Below are positions 52,064 through 59,350 of a DNA stretch of 64,000 nt, piece by piece. Numbering within the stretch: position 1 is the stretch's first letter; every line of letters begins with the position of its first letter. Position numbers and translations under genes: made by a program. Location: positions 392,666 through 456,665 of the forward strand of contig NZ_JAHNZT010000003.1 in NCBI RefSeq assembly GCF_019039035.1, read 5' to 3'. A model generated the notes under the pieces. It worked only from the letters and a program-made list of their open reading frames with translations, had not been told where the DNA came from and did no database searches. This DNA is from Citreicoccus inhibens (lineage in GTDB: Bacteria > Myxococcota > Myxococcia > Myxococcales > Myxococcaceae).

Positions 52064-53290
52064 TCAGCTTGGCAGGCCGAGGAGCAACGACGTGTTCACC
52101 CCCCCGAATGCGAAGTTGTTCGAGAGCACCGTGCGCACCGGACGCGACTCCAGCTCTAGCACATGCCGCAGGCCCTGGCAGGCGGGATCCACTTCCTCCA
52201 GGTTGAGCGTGGGCGCGATGAAGCCCTCGCGCATCATCAGCACGCTGAAGATGGCCTCGATGGCGCCGCACGCCGCCAGGGTGTGCCCGGTGAAGCCCTT
52301 GGTGGACGACACGGGGATGGCCCCGCCCATCACGTCCAACGTGGCCTGCGCCTCCACCGAGTCCCCCAGCAACGTGCCCGTGGCGTGCGCGTTGACGTAG
52401 TCCACGTCGCTGGCGCGCAGCCCCGCGGACTCCAGGCACGTGGCCATGGTGCGCGCCATGCCCTCGCGCGCGGGCGCGGACATGTGCTCCGCGTCGCACA
52501 GCGTGGAGTAGCCCAGCACCTCCGCGTGGATGGTGGCGTTGCGCCGCAGCGCCGCCTCGCGCTCCTCCAGCACCAGCACCGCGCCGCCCTCACCGACGAC
52601 GAGCCCGTCGCGCCGCCGCTCGAACGGCCGCGGGGTGCACGAGGGGCTTTCGTTGAACGCGCGCGAGGTGCCGCCGAGGATGTCGAAGGTGGCCGCGGTG
52701 CTCACGTGCAGCTCCTCGGCGCCGCCGCACAGCATCAGGTCCTGGTAGCCGTCGCGGATGGCCTCGAAGCCCTGGCCAATGGCCTGACTGCTGGAGGCGC
52801 ACGCCGCGGACGGCGCGAACACCCGGCCCGTCACCTTGAACATGAGCGCGAGGTTGGCCGCGGCCGAGTGGCTCATGAGCTGGAGGAACGTGGTGGACTT
52901 GAGGCTGCGCACGCCCTCGCTGCGCAGCACGTTGAAGAACAGCTCGGTGGCCGCGGGGCTGCCCACGGTCTGCCCGATGGAGAGCCCCGCCCGTCCCGAG
53001 CGCAGCATCTCCCGGTCCACGCGCGCGTGCGCCAGCGCCTGCTCGGCGGCGCTCGCGGCCAGCATCGCCACGCGCCCCATGGAGCGGCGCGACTCGCGCG
53101 GGATGGCCTTCTCATCCAGTCCCTCCACGGTGGCGCCCACGCGCGTGTGCAGGTCCTTCCAATCCGCCCACGAGGGCATGGCGCGCACGCCGGACCGGCC
53201 GGCCCGCAGCGCCGCGAGCACCGCCTCCAGCCCATTGCCAATGGGGCTCAACAGGCCCATGCCGGTGATGACGACGCGGCGCCGAGTCAT
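52064..53290 (-). CDS. Beta-ketoacyl-ACP synthase KS3
   Basis: 408 aa from the ATG at 53290, which overlaps the stop of the FAD oxidoreductase (ATGA); the open frame beyond is its shadow. Complete site: Cys in APSAACASSSQAIGQG, His in VNAHATGTLLGD, His in STKGFTGHTLAACGA. Closest in pattern to FabB-like ketosynthases (HATGT rather than HGTAT). Its role among the four ketosynthases cannot be told from sequence. Confidence 0.9.
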   Translation of the reverse strand: MTRRRVVITGMGLLSPIGNGLEAVLAALRAGRSGVRAMPSWADWKDLHTRVGATVEGLDEKAIPRESRRSMGRVAMLAASAAEQALAHARVDREMLRSGRAGLSIGQTVGSPAATELFFNVLRSEGVRSLKSTTFLQLMSHSAAANLALMFKVTGRVFAPSAACASSSQAIGQGFEAIRDGYQDLMLCGGAEELHVSTAATFDILGGTSRAFNESPSCTPRPFERRRDGLVVGEGGAVLVLEEREAALRRNATIHAEVLGYSTLCDAEHMSAPAREGMARTMATCLESAGLRASDVDYVNAHATGTLLGDSVEAQATLDVMGGAIPVSSTKGFTGHTLAACGAIEAIFSVLMMREGFIAPTLNLEEVDPACQGLRHVLELESRPVRTVLSNNFAFGGVNTSLLLGLPS

Positions 53291-54828
53291 GCGCGAGCCA
53301 CTTTCTGGAAGAGAGAGTCGAAGCCCAGCACGAACCCGCAGGTGACGAAGGCGCTGACGGTGGCTCCGACGACGCCCGGCAACAGCACGTTCTGTCCGGT
53401 GAGCAGCAGGTTGGGGATGCGCGTGCGGGCCTGGAGCGAGTACTTGCCCCACTGGTCCAACGCGTGACTGACGCCGTAGATGGAGCCGCGGGGCGCGGCC
53501 GTGTAGTCGCGGTGGGTGAGCGGCGTGGACACCTCCACGCGCTTGAGCTTCCCCGCCAGGTCCGGCAGCGCGCGCTCGACGGTGGCCTGGAGCGCCTGGC
53601 CCTGGGCGTCCTTGAACGCGGCGTACTCCTCGCCGCGCTTGCCGGTGCGGGAGTCCGCGAAGCGCTCCACTTCCTCGTACGCCAGGAGGCCCAGGGCGAG
53701 CACCACGCGCGGGCCCTTCTGCTCGGGCTCGCGGTCGCTGGGGAAGCTGACGAAGACGGCCTTCTGTCCGTCCTTCCCCTGGCCGAACACCGCGTCGCGG
53801 TAGACGGCGTCCACGTCGTCCGTGGGCATGCTGTAGATGTTGTGCAGCCGGGGCACGGAGCGGTCCTCCGTGGTGAAGAAGCCCCCGATGCACGAGATGC
53901 CCTCGCGCAGGCTCTCCACGCGGTGCACGTACGCGGGCCGCAGCACGCCCTCGGGCAACAGGCCCAGCGTCAGCTTGGGGTGCGCGTTGGAGATGAAGAA
54001 GCGGCCTCGCACGAGCTCGCCCTTCTCCAGCCGCGCCCCCGTCACCTTCGCGCCGTCCATCTCCAGCGCCTTCACGCCGGAGCGGATGCGCACCACGCCC
54101 CCGTGCGCGCGGATGGCCTCCACCAGCACCTTGGCCAGCGCGTCACCGCCGCCCCGGATGCCCGAGGCCCCCTGGAGCATGGAGTCGATGACGAGCGCGT
54201 GGACCTCCAGCGGCGTCACCTCGGGCGGCGTGCCGTACAACATGCTCTGACCGCACAGCACCGCGAGGAGCCGCCGGTTGGACGTGAGCCCGCGCAGGAA
54301 CGCGCCGAGCGACACCTGGCTGTAGTCCCCCAGGTCCATCGTGGGCGCCTGGAACGAGTACGCCGGGCTGCTGCGGCAGATCTCCTGACAGACCTCGGCG
54401 TAGCGGTGGATGGCCGCGCGCTCGGACGGGAACGCGTCCACCAGCCGCTCCACCAGCCGGGGCCAGCCATTGGGAACGCGGAAGGAGTACTCGGGGAAGC
54501 GCAGCTCGTCGAAGCCGTCCGGGTCGAGCGGCTGATAGCTCATGCGCTCGTACACGCCCAGGTAGCGCAGGTAGCGCGCGAGCGTGCCATCCGGCCCCAC
54601 GCCGCCCAGGTAGTGGAAGCCCGTCTCGAAGGGCACGCCCTTGCGGAAGAAGCGGTGCAGGCAGCCTCCGGGCCGGTAGTGCTGCTCCAGCACGCAGACC
54701 TTGAAGCCCTCCTTGGCCAACACCAGCGCCGAGCACAGGCCCGCCATTCCAGAGCCGACGATGACCACGTCGAAGGCGTCCGGCTCCAGGCCCCTCGCCG
54801 GAAGGAACCGCTCGGAGGAACTCACCAT
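53287..54828 (-). CDS. RetSat/CrtI-like FAD-dependent oxidoreductase
   Basis: 513 aa. Dinucleotide-binding motif VVIVGSGMAGLCSALVLAKEG at about 20-40, GGCLHRFFRKGVPFETGFHYLG (the CrtI/RetSat substrate segment), and a C-terminal FAD motif IPNLLLTGQNVLLPGVVGA. This is the carotenoid isomerase/retinol saturase/phytoene desaturase superfamily. It is not a core gene of described aryl-polyene clusters. It could desaturate, isomerise (cis-trans) or saturate the polyene. It is coupled to KS3 and 22 bases after the dehydratase gene. Confidence 0.83.
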   Translation of the reverse strand: MVSSSERFLPARGLEPDAFDVVIVGSGMAGLCSALVLAKEGFKVCVLEQHYRPGGCLHRFFRKGVPFETGFHYLGGVGPDGTLARYLRYLGVYERMSYQPLDPDGFDELRFPEYSFRVPNGWPRLVERLVDAFPSERAAIHRYAEVCQEICRSSPAYSFQAPTMDLGDYSQVSLGAFLRGLTSNRRLLAVLCGQSMLYGTPPEVTPLEVHALVIDSMLQGASGIRGGGDALAKVLVEAIRAHGGVVRIRSGVKALEMDGAKVTGARLEKGELVRGRFFISNAHPKLTLGLLPEGVLRPAYVHRVESLREGISCIGGFFTTEDRSVPRLHNIYSMPTDDVDAVYRDAVFGQGKDGQKAVFVSFPSDREPEQKGPRVVLALGLLAYEEVERFADSRTGKRGEEYAAFKDAQGQALQATVERALPDLAGKLKRVEVSTPLTHRDYTAAPRGSIYGVSHALDQWGKYSLQARTRIPNLLLTGQNVLLPGVVGATVSAFVTCGFVLGFDSLFQKVARA

Positions 54829-54850
54829 GTGCGGACTCCGCGCGCGCGCC

Positions 54851-55312
54851 TCACCGGAGCACGCCCCCAGGCTGACCCGCGTAGCCGCTCAGGCTCGCGT
54901 CCGCGATGCGCCGCGTGCCCACGCGCACCTTGCCGTGGCCCGTCAGCATGCCGAAGCGCTCCTCGCCCACCTCGACCTCGTAGGTGACCTCCTGGCCCGG
55001 CTCGACCACGGAGCGGAAGCGCGCCCGGTCAATGCCCACCAGGAACACGCGCGGCGCGGACCGCTGCGTGAGCGCGAAGTACGCCATCGTCTGCGCGAGC
55101 CCCTCCACCAGGAGGACGCCCGGCACCACGGGCTGCTCCGGGAAGTGGCCGGCGAAGTAGTGCTCTTCCGCGCGGAACAGGCGCACCGCGACGATGCGCC
55201 GCTCGGCCATCTCGATGACCCGGTCCACCAGGAGGAAGGGCTCCCGGTGGGGCAGCACGGACTGGACCGGGGGATACACCCCGGGGGAGGGAGGAGGAGC
55301 CTGCTCGGACAC
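54851..55312 (-). CDS. 3-hydroxyacyl-ACP dehydratase (FabZ-type hot-dog fold)
   Basis: 153 aa from a GTG. The catalytic His is in SVLPHREPFLLVDRV and the Glu in FPEQPVVPGVLLVEGLAQ, with AGHF before it: the standard FabZ pair. It removes water after each ketoreduction to give the trans double bonds of the polyene. It is the only dehydratase in the cluster, whereas many aryl-polyene clusters have two. Five bases after KS4. Confidence 0.9.
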   Translation of the reverse strand: MSEQAPPPSPGVYPPVQSVLPHREPFLLVDRVIEMAERRIVAVRLFRAEEHYFAGHFPEQPVVPGVLLVEGLAQTMAYFALTQRSAPRVFLVGIDRARFRSVVEPGQEVTYEVEVGEERFGMLTGHGKVRVGTRRIADASLSGYAGQPGGVLR

Positions 55313-55316
55313 CGTG

Positions 55317-56537
55317 TCAGTCCACCGCCCGGAGGACCACCGACGCGTTGGTCCCTCCGAAGCCGAAAGAGTTCTTCAGGATGGTGCGCGGGCGCACCGC
55401 GAGCGTGGACACCGGCAGGTTCAGCACCGCCGAGGCCGCGTCCGGAGTCTCCAGGTGCGGGTTCCCCGCGATGAAGCCCTCGCGCATCATCAGCAGGCAG
55501 TACGCCACCTCGCTGGCGCCCGCCATCCAGCACTCGTGCCCGGTGAGGCCCTTGGTGGACGACACCGGCACGCGCGCCGCTCCGAAGACGCGGGCGATGG
55601 CGCCCGCCTCCACCGCGTCCCCCACGGGCGTGGACGTCGCGTGCGCGTGGATGTAGTCCACCTCGGCCGGGTGCACGTGCGCGCGCTGGAGCGCCTGCGT
55701 CATGGTCCGCGTGGCGCCCCCGCCGCTGGGGTTGGTGAGGTGCTCGCCGTCGCAACCGAACGCGTAGCTCACCACCTCGGCGTAGATGCGCGCTCCGCGC
55801 TCGCGCGCCGAGTCCAGCGACTCCACCACCAGCGCCGCGCCACCGCCCGAGGGCACCAGGCCATCGCGCTTCGAGTCGAACGGGCGTGAGGCGCGCGCGG
55901 GCTCCGAGTCATTCGCGGAGAGCGCGCCCAGCGCGTCGAACGCGGCCATGCCCTGCCAGGACGTCTCCTGCGCGCCGCCGCACAGCACCACCCGCTGCTG
56001 CTCGGTGGCGATCAGCATGGCGGCCTGTCCCAGCGCGTGCAGACCGCTGGCGCACGCGGCGGACAGCGACCAGCAGGCCCCCTGCAATCCCAGCAGCGTG
56101 GCCAGGTTCATGGTGACCGTGGAGTTCATCACCCGGATGATGTGCCCGCTGCCCAGCGCGCCGGTGCGGCCCGTGGCGGACAGCTCGGAGAACATCACCT
56201 CGGCGGCCTGGCAGGTGGAGTCGTTGCCGAAGATGGCGCCCACGTCCGGCGACGCGAGCGAGGCGCGCTCCAGGCCCGCGTCCTCGATGGCGTCCAGCGC
56301 CGCGGCGCAACCATACGCGGCGGCCTCGCCCATCGTCCGGCGCGCTTTTCGATCGAACCGGCGGGTGGGGTCGAACCCGCGCACCACGCCGGTGAGACTC
56401 GAGCGGAATCCGCGCGCCTTGCGCTCCGGGTCGATGCCAATGCCCGAGCGACCTTCCCGCAAGGACTGGGTGACCTCGGGCAGGCTCGTCCCGATGGCGG
56501 AAACAACCCCGAGTCCGGTGATGACCACACGCTTCAT
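55317..56537 (-). CDS. Beta-ketoacyl-ACP synthase KS4 (FabB-like)
   Basis: 406 aa from the ATG at 56537 (MKRVVITGLGVVSAIG). Complete site: Cys in SLSAACASGLHALGQ, His in HAHATSTPVGD, His in STKGLTGHECWMAGASE. The unusual 'GHECWMAG' in place of 'GHTLGAAG', with Cys-Trp next to the second His, is the FabB-like form seen in ApeO/ApeR relatives. Coupled closely to the dehydratase and KR2. Confidence 0.9.
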   Translation of the reverse strand: MKRVVITGLGVVSAIGTSLPEVTQSLREGRSGIGIDPERKARGFRSSLTGVVRGFDPTRRFDRKARRTMGEAAAYGCAAALDAIEDAGLERASLASPDVGAIFGNDSTCQAAEVMFSELSATGRTGALGSGHIIRVMNSTVTMNLATLLGLQGACWSLSAACASGLHALGQAAMLIATEQQRVVLCGGAQETSWQGMAAFDALGALSANDSEPARASRPFDSKRDGLVPSGGGAALVVESLDSARERGARIYAEVVSYAFGCDGEHLTNPSGGGATRTMTQALQRAHVHPAEVDYIHAHATSTPVGDAVEAGAIARVFGAARVPVSSTKGLTGHECWMAGASEVAYCLLMMREGFIAGNPHLETPDAASAVLNLPVSTLAVRPRTILKNSFGFGGTNASVVLRAVD

Positions 56538-56572
56538 GAACGCAAAGCCCCCTCGCACTGCCCCGCGAGCTG

Positions 56573-57301
56573 CTACTCCATCCACATGCCGCCGTTGACG
56601 CTCAGCACCTGGCCCGTGACGTACGCGGCCTCGTCCGAGCACAGATAGCGCACGACGTGGGCCACCTCCGCGGGGCGCCCCACGCGGCCCACCGGGACGA
56701 GCGACAGCAGCTCCTTCACCGGCGCGCCTTCCAGCATCTCGGTGTCGATGAGGCCGGGCGACACGACGTTGACCGTGATGCCTCGGGGCGCCAGCTCCAG
56801 CGACAGCGAGCGCGCCGCCGCCACCATCGCGCCCTTGGTGGCCGCGTACGCCACCTGCCCGGGATTGCCGCGCTGGGCGGCCACCGACGACATCAGCACG
56901 ATGCGACCACGACGCTGGCGCACCATGGACTTCACCACCGGCCGCGCCACCGCGAAGAACCCGCCCAGGTTGGTGCCAATGACCTCGTCCCAGCTCGCGT
57001 CATCCGTGAGGGCGAACAGGCCGTTGCGGGTGATGCCGGCGTTGAGCACCACCGCGTCCAGCGGGCCCTGCTCGTCCAGGAGCCGCCGCACGGCGTCCTG
57101 CGCCTGGGCGCGATCCGCGACATCGAAAGAGATCCGCAGCGGCTCCGGCCCACCCGCGCTCACGATGCGGCGGGCCACTTCCTGGGCGGCATCCTCGCGG
57201 CTGCGGTAGTGCAACCAGACCCGATATCCCGCGGCCCCGAGGGCCTCCGCCGTCGCGGCCCCAATGCCCCTGCTCGCTCCTGTGATGAGGGCCTGCTTCA
57301 C
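56573..57301 (-). CDS. 3-ketoacyl-ACP reductase KR2 (FabG-type SDR)
   Basis: 242 aa from a GTG at 57301, which gives the family N-terminus (KQALITGASRGIGAAT). A GTG at 57349 is also in frame but falls at the predicted promoter. Catalytic Ser in MSSVAAQRGNPGQ and Tyr-Lys in VAYAATKGAM, ending VTGQVLSVNGGMW. Like KR1 it reduces beta-keto groups. It is the first gene of the six-gene minus-strand operon, with a hairpin in its leader. Confidence 0.92.
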   Translation of the reverse strand: MKQALITGASRGIGAATAEALGAAGYRVWLHYRSREDAAQEVARRIVSAGGPEPLRISFDVADRAQAQDAVRRLLDEQGPLDAVVLNAGITRNGLFALTDDASWDEVIGTNLGGFFAVARPVVKSMVRQRRGRIVLMSSVAAQRGNPGQVAYAATKGAMVAAARSLSLELAPRGITVNVVSPGLIDTEMLEGAPVKELLSLVPVGRVGRPAEVAHVVRYLCSDEAAYVTGQVLSVNGGMWME

Positions 57302-57321
57302 TGGCGTGTCTCGGTCCGGGA

Positions 57322-57339
57322 GCGTCCACCTGTGGACGC
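57322..57339. promoter_or_regulatory. Perfect dyad GCGTCCAC-CT-GTGGACGC in the KR2 leader
   Basis: 8-bp arms, 2-base centre, 21 bases before the KR2 GTG and a few bases after its predicted transcription start. As DNA it is a good repressor site for the pigment operon; as RNA it would form a stem at the 5' end. A shorter relative (GTGGAC-N10-GTCCAC) is found at 33297-33318. Confidence 0.55.
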
Positions 57340-57351
57340 AGTGCCCCACTT

Positions 57352-57357
57352 AACATA
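57352..57357 (-). promoter_or_regulatory. -10 hexamer TATGTT of the KR2 operon
   Basis: Minus strand; transcription would begin near 57345, giving a 44-base leader containing the perfect dyad. The -35 region is not clear. Confidence 0.4.
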
Positions 57358-57433
57358 CCGGCGGACCGGCACCAACGAGGGAGGCGGACGGCCGCCTGCT
57401 CCTGGGCCGGTACGACTTGCGACGTCGCCAGGA

Positions 57434-57463
57434 TTGACCCTGCTCGCCCAAGACTGCTACCGA
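57434..57463 (+). promoter_or_regulatory. Promoter of the ACP2 gene
   Basis: TTGACC (57434-57439), 18-base spacer, TACCGA (57458-57463). The predicted start, near 57470, is 4 bases before the ATG. The best -35 match in the window, divergent from the KR2 operon promoter about 80 bases away. Confidence 0.55.
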
Positions 57464-57473
57464 GGCGCTCCCC

Positions 57474-57740
57474 ATGGCTGAACAGAACCTGGCCGAGAAG
57501 GCCATCCAGATTGTCAACCAGACCCTCGTCTCCGAGTTCGAGCTGGACCCCGCCGCCGTCGTCCCCGAGGCGCGGATGCGCGAGGACCTCCACCTCGACA
57601 GCCTGGACGCGGTGGACCTCATCGTCGCGCTGGAGAAGGCCCTCGGCGTGCAGATTCCCGAGACCGAGGCGCGCGAGATGCGCACGGTGGGCGACGTGCA
57701 CCAGTACGTCCTGAAGATGGCGGCCGAGCGCGGGCAGTAG
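57474..57740 (+). CDS. Acyl carrier protein ACP2
   Basis: 88 aa with phosphopantetheine Ser in LHLDSLDAVDLIVALE, acidic and of normal ACP length (ends YVLKMAAERGQ). It closely resembles ApeF/ApeE-type carriers. Encoded alone on the plus strand, divergent from the KR2/KS4/dehydratase/KS3 operon. It probably carries either the starter aryl group or the extender, with ACP1 taking the other role. Confidence 0.92.
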   Translation: MAEQNLAEKAIQIVNQTLVSEFELDPAAVVPEARMREDLHLDSLDAVDLIVALEKALGVQIPETEAREMRTVGDVHQYVLKMAAERGQ

Positions 57741-57749
57741 TCGCCCCGC

Positions 57750-58526
57750 TCACGCGCCTGTCAGCAGCTCCGCGAGCGCGCGGCCCAGTCCCTCGGGGTC
57801 CTCCTCGGAGAAGCCGTGGCCGGACTCCGCCACGGTCACCACGCGGATCCCCGCTTCCGCCACCAGGCGCGCCGTCTCGCGCGTCGCCGCGTCCGACCGG
57901 CCGCCCAGCACGTAGCCCTTGCGCGCGACCCCGAGCGCGGCGAAGCGCGGCAGCAGCCCCCGCCCCACGCGCACCAGCGAGGATGCGCTCTGGTGGAACG
58001 TCACCGGGTCGCTCTGCCGCAAGCTCGCGCGATACGCCTCGGAGGACGACCCCGAGCACCACGCCTCCCAGCCCGCGACGAAGTCCTCCCGCCGCATCGC
58101 CGCGGCCATCGCGCTGCCCGTCGCGTCCTCGGCCCGGAGGTTCGGCTCGGCCAGGAACAAGGCGTGCGGTGGATGACCGAGCGCGACCAGTTCCTCCGCG
58201 ACCCGCAGGGCCAGCGTGCCGCCCATGCTGTGCCCCACCAGCGCCACGGGCAGCGGCTCGCGCACCAGCGCTCCCGCGAGCAGGCGCCCAAGCACGTCCA
58301 GGTCCGACTCGAAGTCAGGAGGCCGCGCGGTGAGGCCAAAGCCCGGCAGGTCCACCCAGAGGCTCGCGCGGCCCGCCAACGCGGGGGCCTTGGCCACGGG
58401 CGGCCAGTCCAGACTGCCGGCGCAACCCAGGCCGTGCAGGTACACCCACACCGGGCCCTGGCCCTCGCGGCGGGCCGCCTCCAGGGTGGGGCCGCGGGGC
58501 AGCTCGATGCGCTCGCGCCTGAACAA
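57750..58526 (-). CDS. Alpha/beta hydrolase, possible thioesterase of the polyene cluster
   Basis: 258 aa from a TTG at 58526; no other start precedes the first strand. Oxyanion segment LHGLGCAGS, nucleophile elbow VGHSMGGTLALR, acid probably in GGRSDAA and base in ESGHGFSEEDP. A thioesterase role, releasing the finished polyene from ACP, fits the position beside ACP2 (convergent, 9 bases apart). The link is by neighbourhood only: the gene is on the yebC strand, 8 bases behind it, and could be co-transcribed with yebC instead. Confidence 0.75.
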   Translation of the reverse strand: MFRRERIELPRGPTLEAARREGQGPVWVYLHGLGCAGSLDWPPVAKAPALAGRASLWVDLPGFGLTARPPDFESDLDVLGRLLAGALVREPLPVALVGHSMGGTLALRVAEELVALGHPPHALFLAEPNLRAEDATGSAMAAAMRREDFVAGWEAWCSGSSSEAYRASLRQSDPVTFHQSASSLVRVGRGLLPRFAALGVARKGYVLGGRSDAATRETARLVAEAGIRVVTVAESGHGFSEEDPEGLGRALAELLTGA

Positions 58527-58534
58527 GGAAGGGC

Positions 58535-59257
58535 TCAGCCCAGGTTGTGGAAGACGCGCTGCACGTCGTCGTCCTGCTCCAACGCGTCCACCATCTCCAG
58601 CACTTCGTGCGCCTTGTCCTCGGGCAGCTCCACGAGGTTCATCGGCACGTACTCGGACTCTGCCGACAGGGGCGTCAGCCCGCGCGCCTCGATGGCCGCC
58701 TGGAGCTGACCGAAGTCGTTGAAGGCACCGCGGATGACGATCTGCTTCTCGCCCTTCTCGTTCACGCTCTCGCCCATCTCCTGGAGGCCGTGGTCGATGA
58801 GGTCCAGCTCCAGCGCCTCCAGGTCCAGGCCCTCCGGGGCCAGGCGGAAGACGCCCATGCGCTGGAAGAGGAAGCCCACGCTGCCCGTGGTGCCCAGGTT
58901 GCCGCCGCCGTCCTTGAAGTGCATGCGCACGTTGGCCACGGTGCGCACCACGTTGTCCGTCGCCGTCTCCACCAGCACCGCGATGCCGTGAGGGCCGTAG
59001 CCTTCGTAGAGGACGACCTCGTACGCGTGCTCGTCCTGGCCGGTGGCGCGCTTGATGGCCGCCTCCACCTTGTCCTTGGGCATGTTGCCCGCGCGCGCGT
59101 TCTGCAGCGCGCGCCGGAGCGCCGGATTGGTGTCCGGGTTGGCGCTGCCCGACTTCACCGCGATGGCGATGTCCTTGCTGATCCGGGCGAACAGCTTCGC
59201 CATCCGGTTCCAGCGGGCGAACATCGTCGTCTTCCGGGTCTCGAAGATTCTTCCCAT
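58535..59257 (-). CDS. yebC: YebC/PmpR-family transcriptional/translation factor
   Basis: 240 aa, the standard length. The family core is clear: [74 protein letters not shown] and ending [15 protein letters not shown]. YebC-type proteins are DNA-binding regulators in some species and were more recently linked to relief of ribosome stalling. The start [16 protein letters not shown] is slightly longer than usual at the N-terminus. Not part of the pigment pathway as far as I can see. Confidence 0.92.
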   Translation of the reverse strand: MGRIFETRKTTMFARWNRMAKLFARISKDIAIAVKSGSANPDTNPALRRALQNARAGNMPKDKVEAAIKRATGQDEHAYEVVLYEGYGPHGIAVLVETATDNVVRTVANVRMHFKDGGGNLGTTGSVGFLFQRMGVFRLAPEGLDLEALELDLIDHGLQEMGESVNEKGEKQIVIRGAFNDFGQLQAAIEARGLTPLSAESEYVPMNLVELPEDKAHEVLEMVDALEQDDDVQRVFHNLG

Positions 59258-59350
59258 GGCTCGGACCCCACGGCTACACCAGCCCGCCCCCTCAAGTCCA
59301 CGCTCCCCCTCCGTCCCGCCCCCCTCCCAGCCGGCCCTCGGGCGGGCGCC

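Noticed and set aside
41756..58526. Classifying the cluster as flexirubin/dialkylresorcinol
   Set aside because: No DarA/DarB-type condensing enzymes are present, although the ammonia-lyase starter is flexirubin-like.
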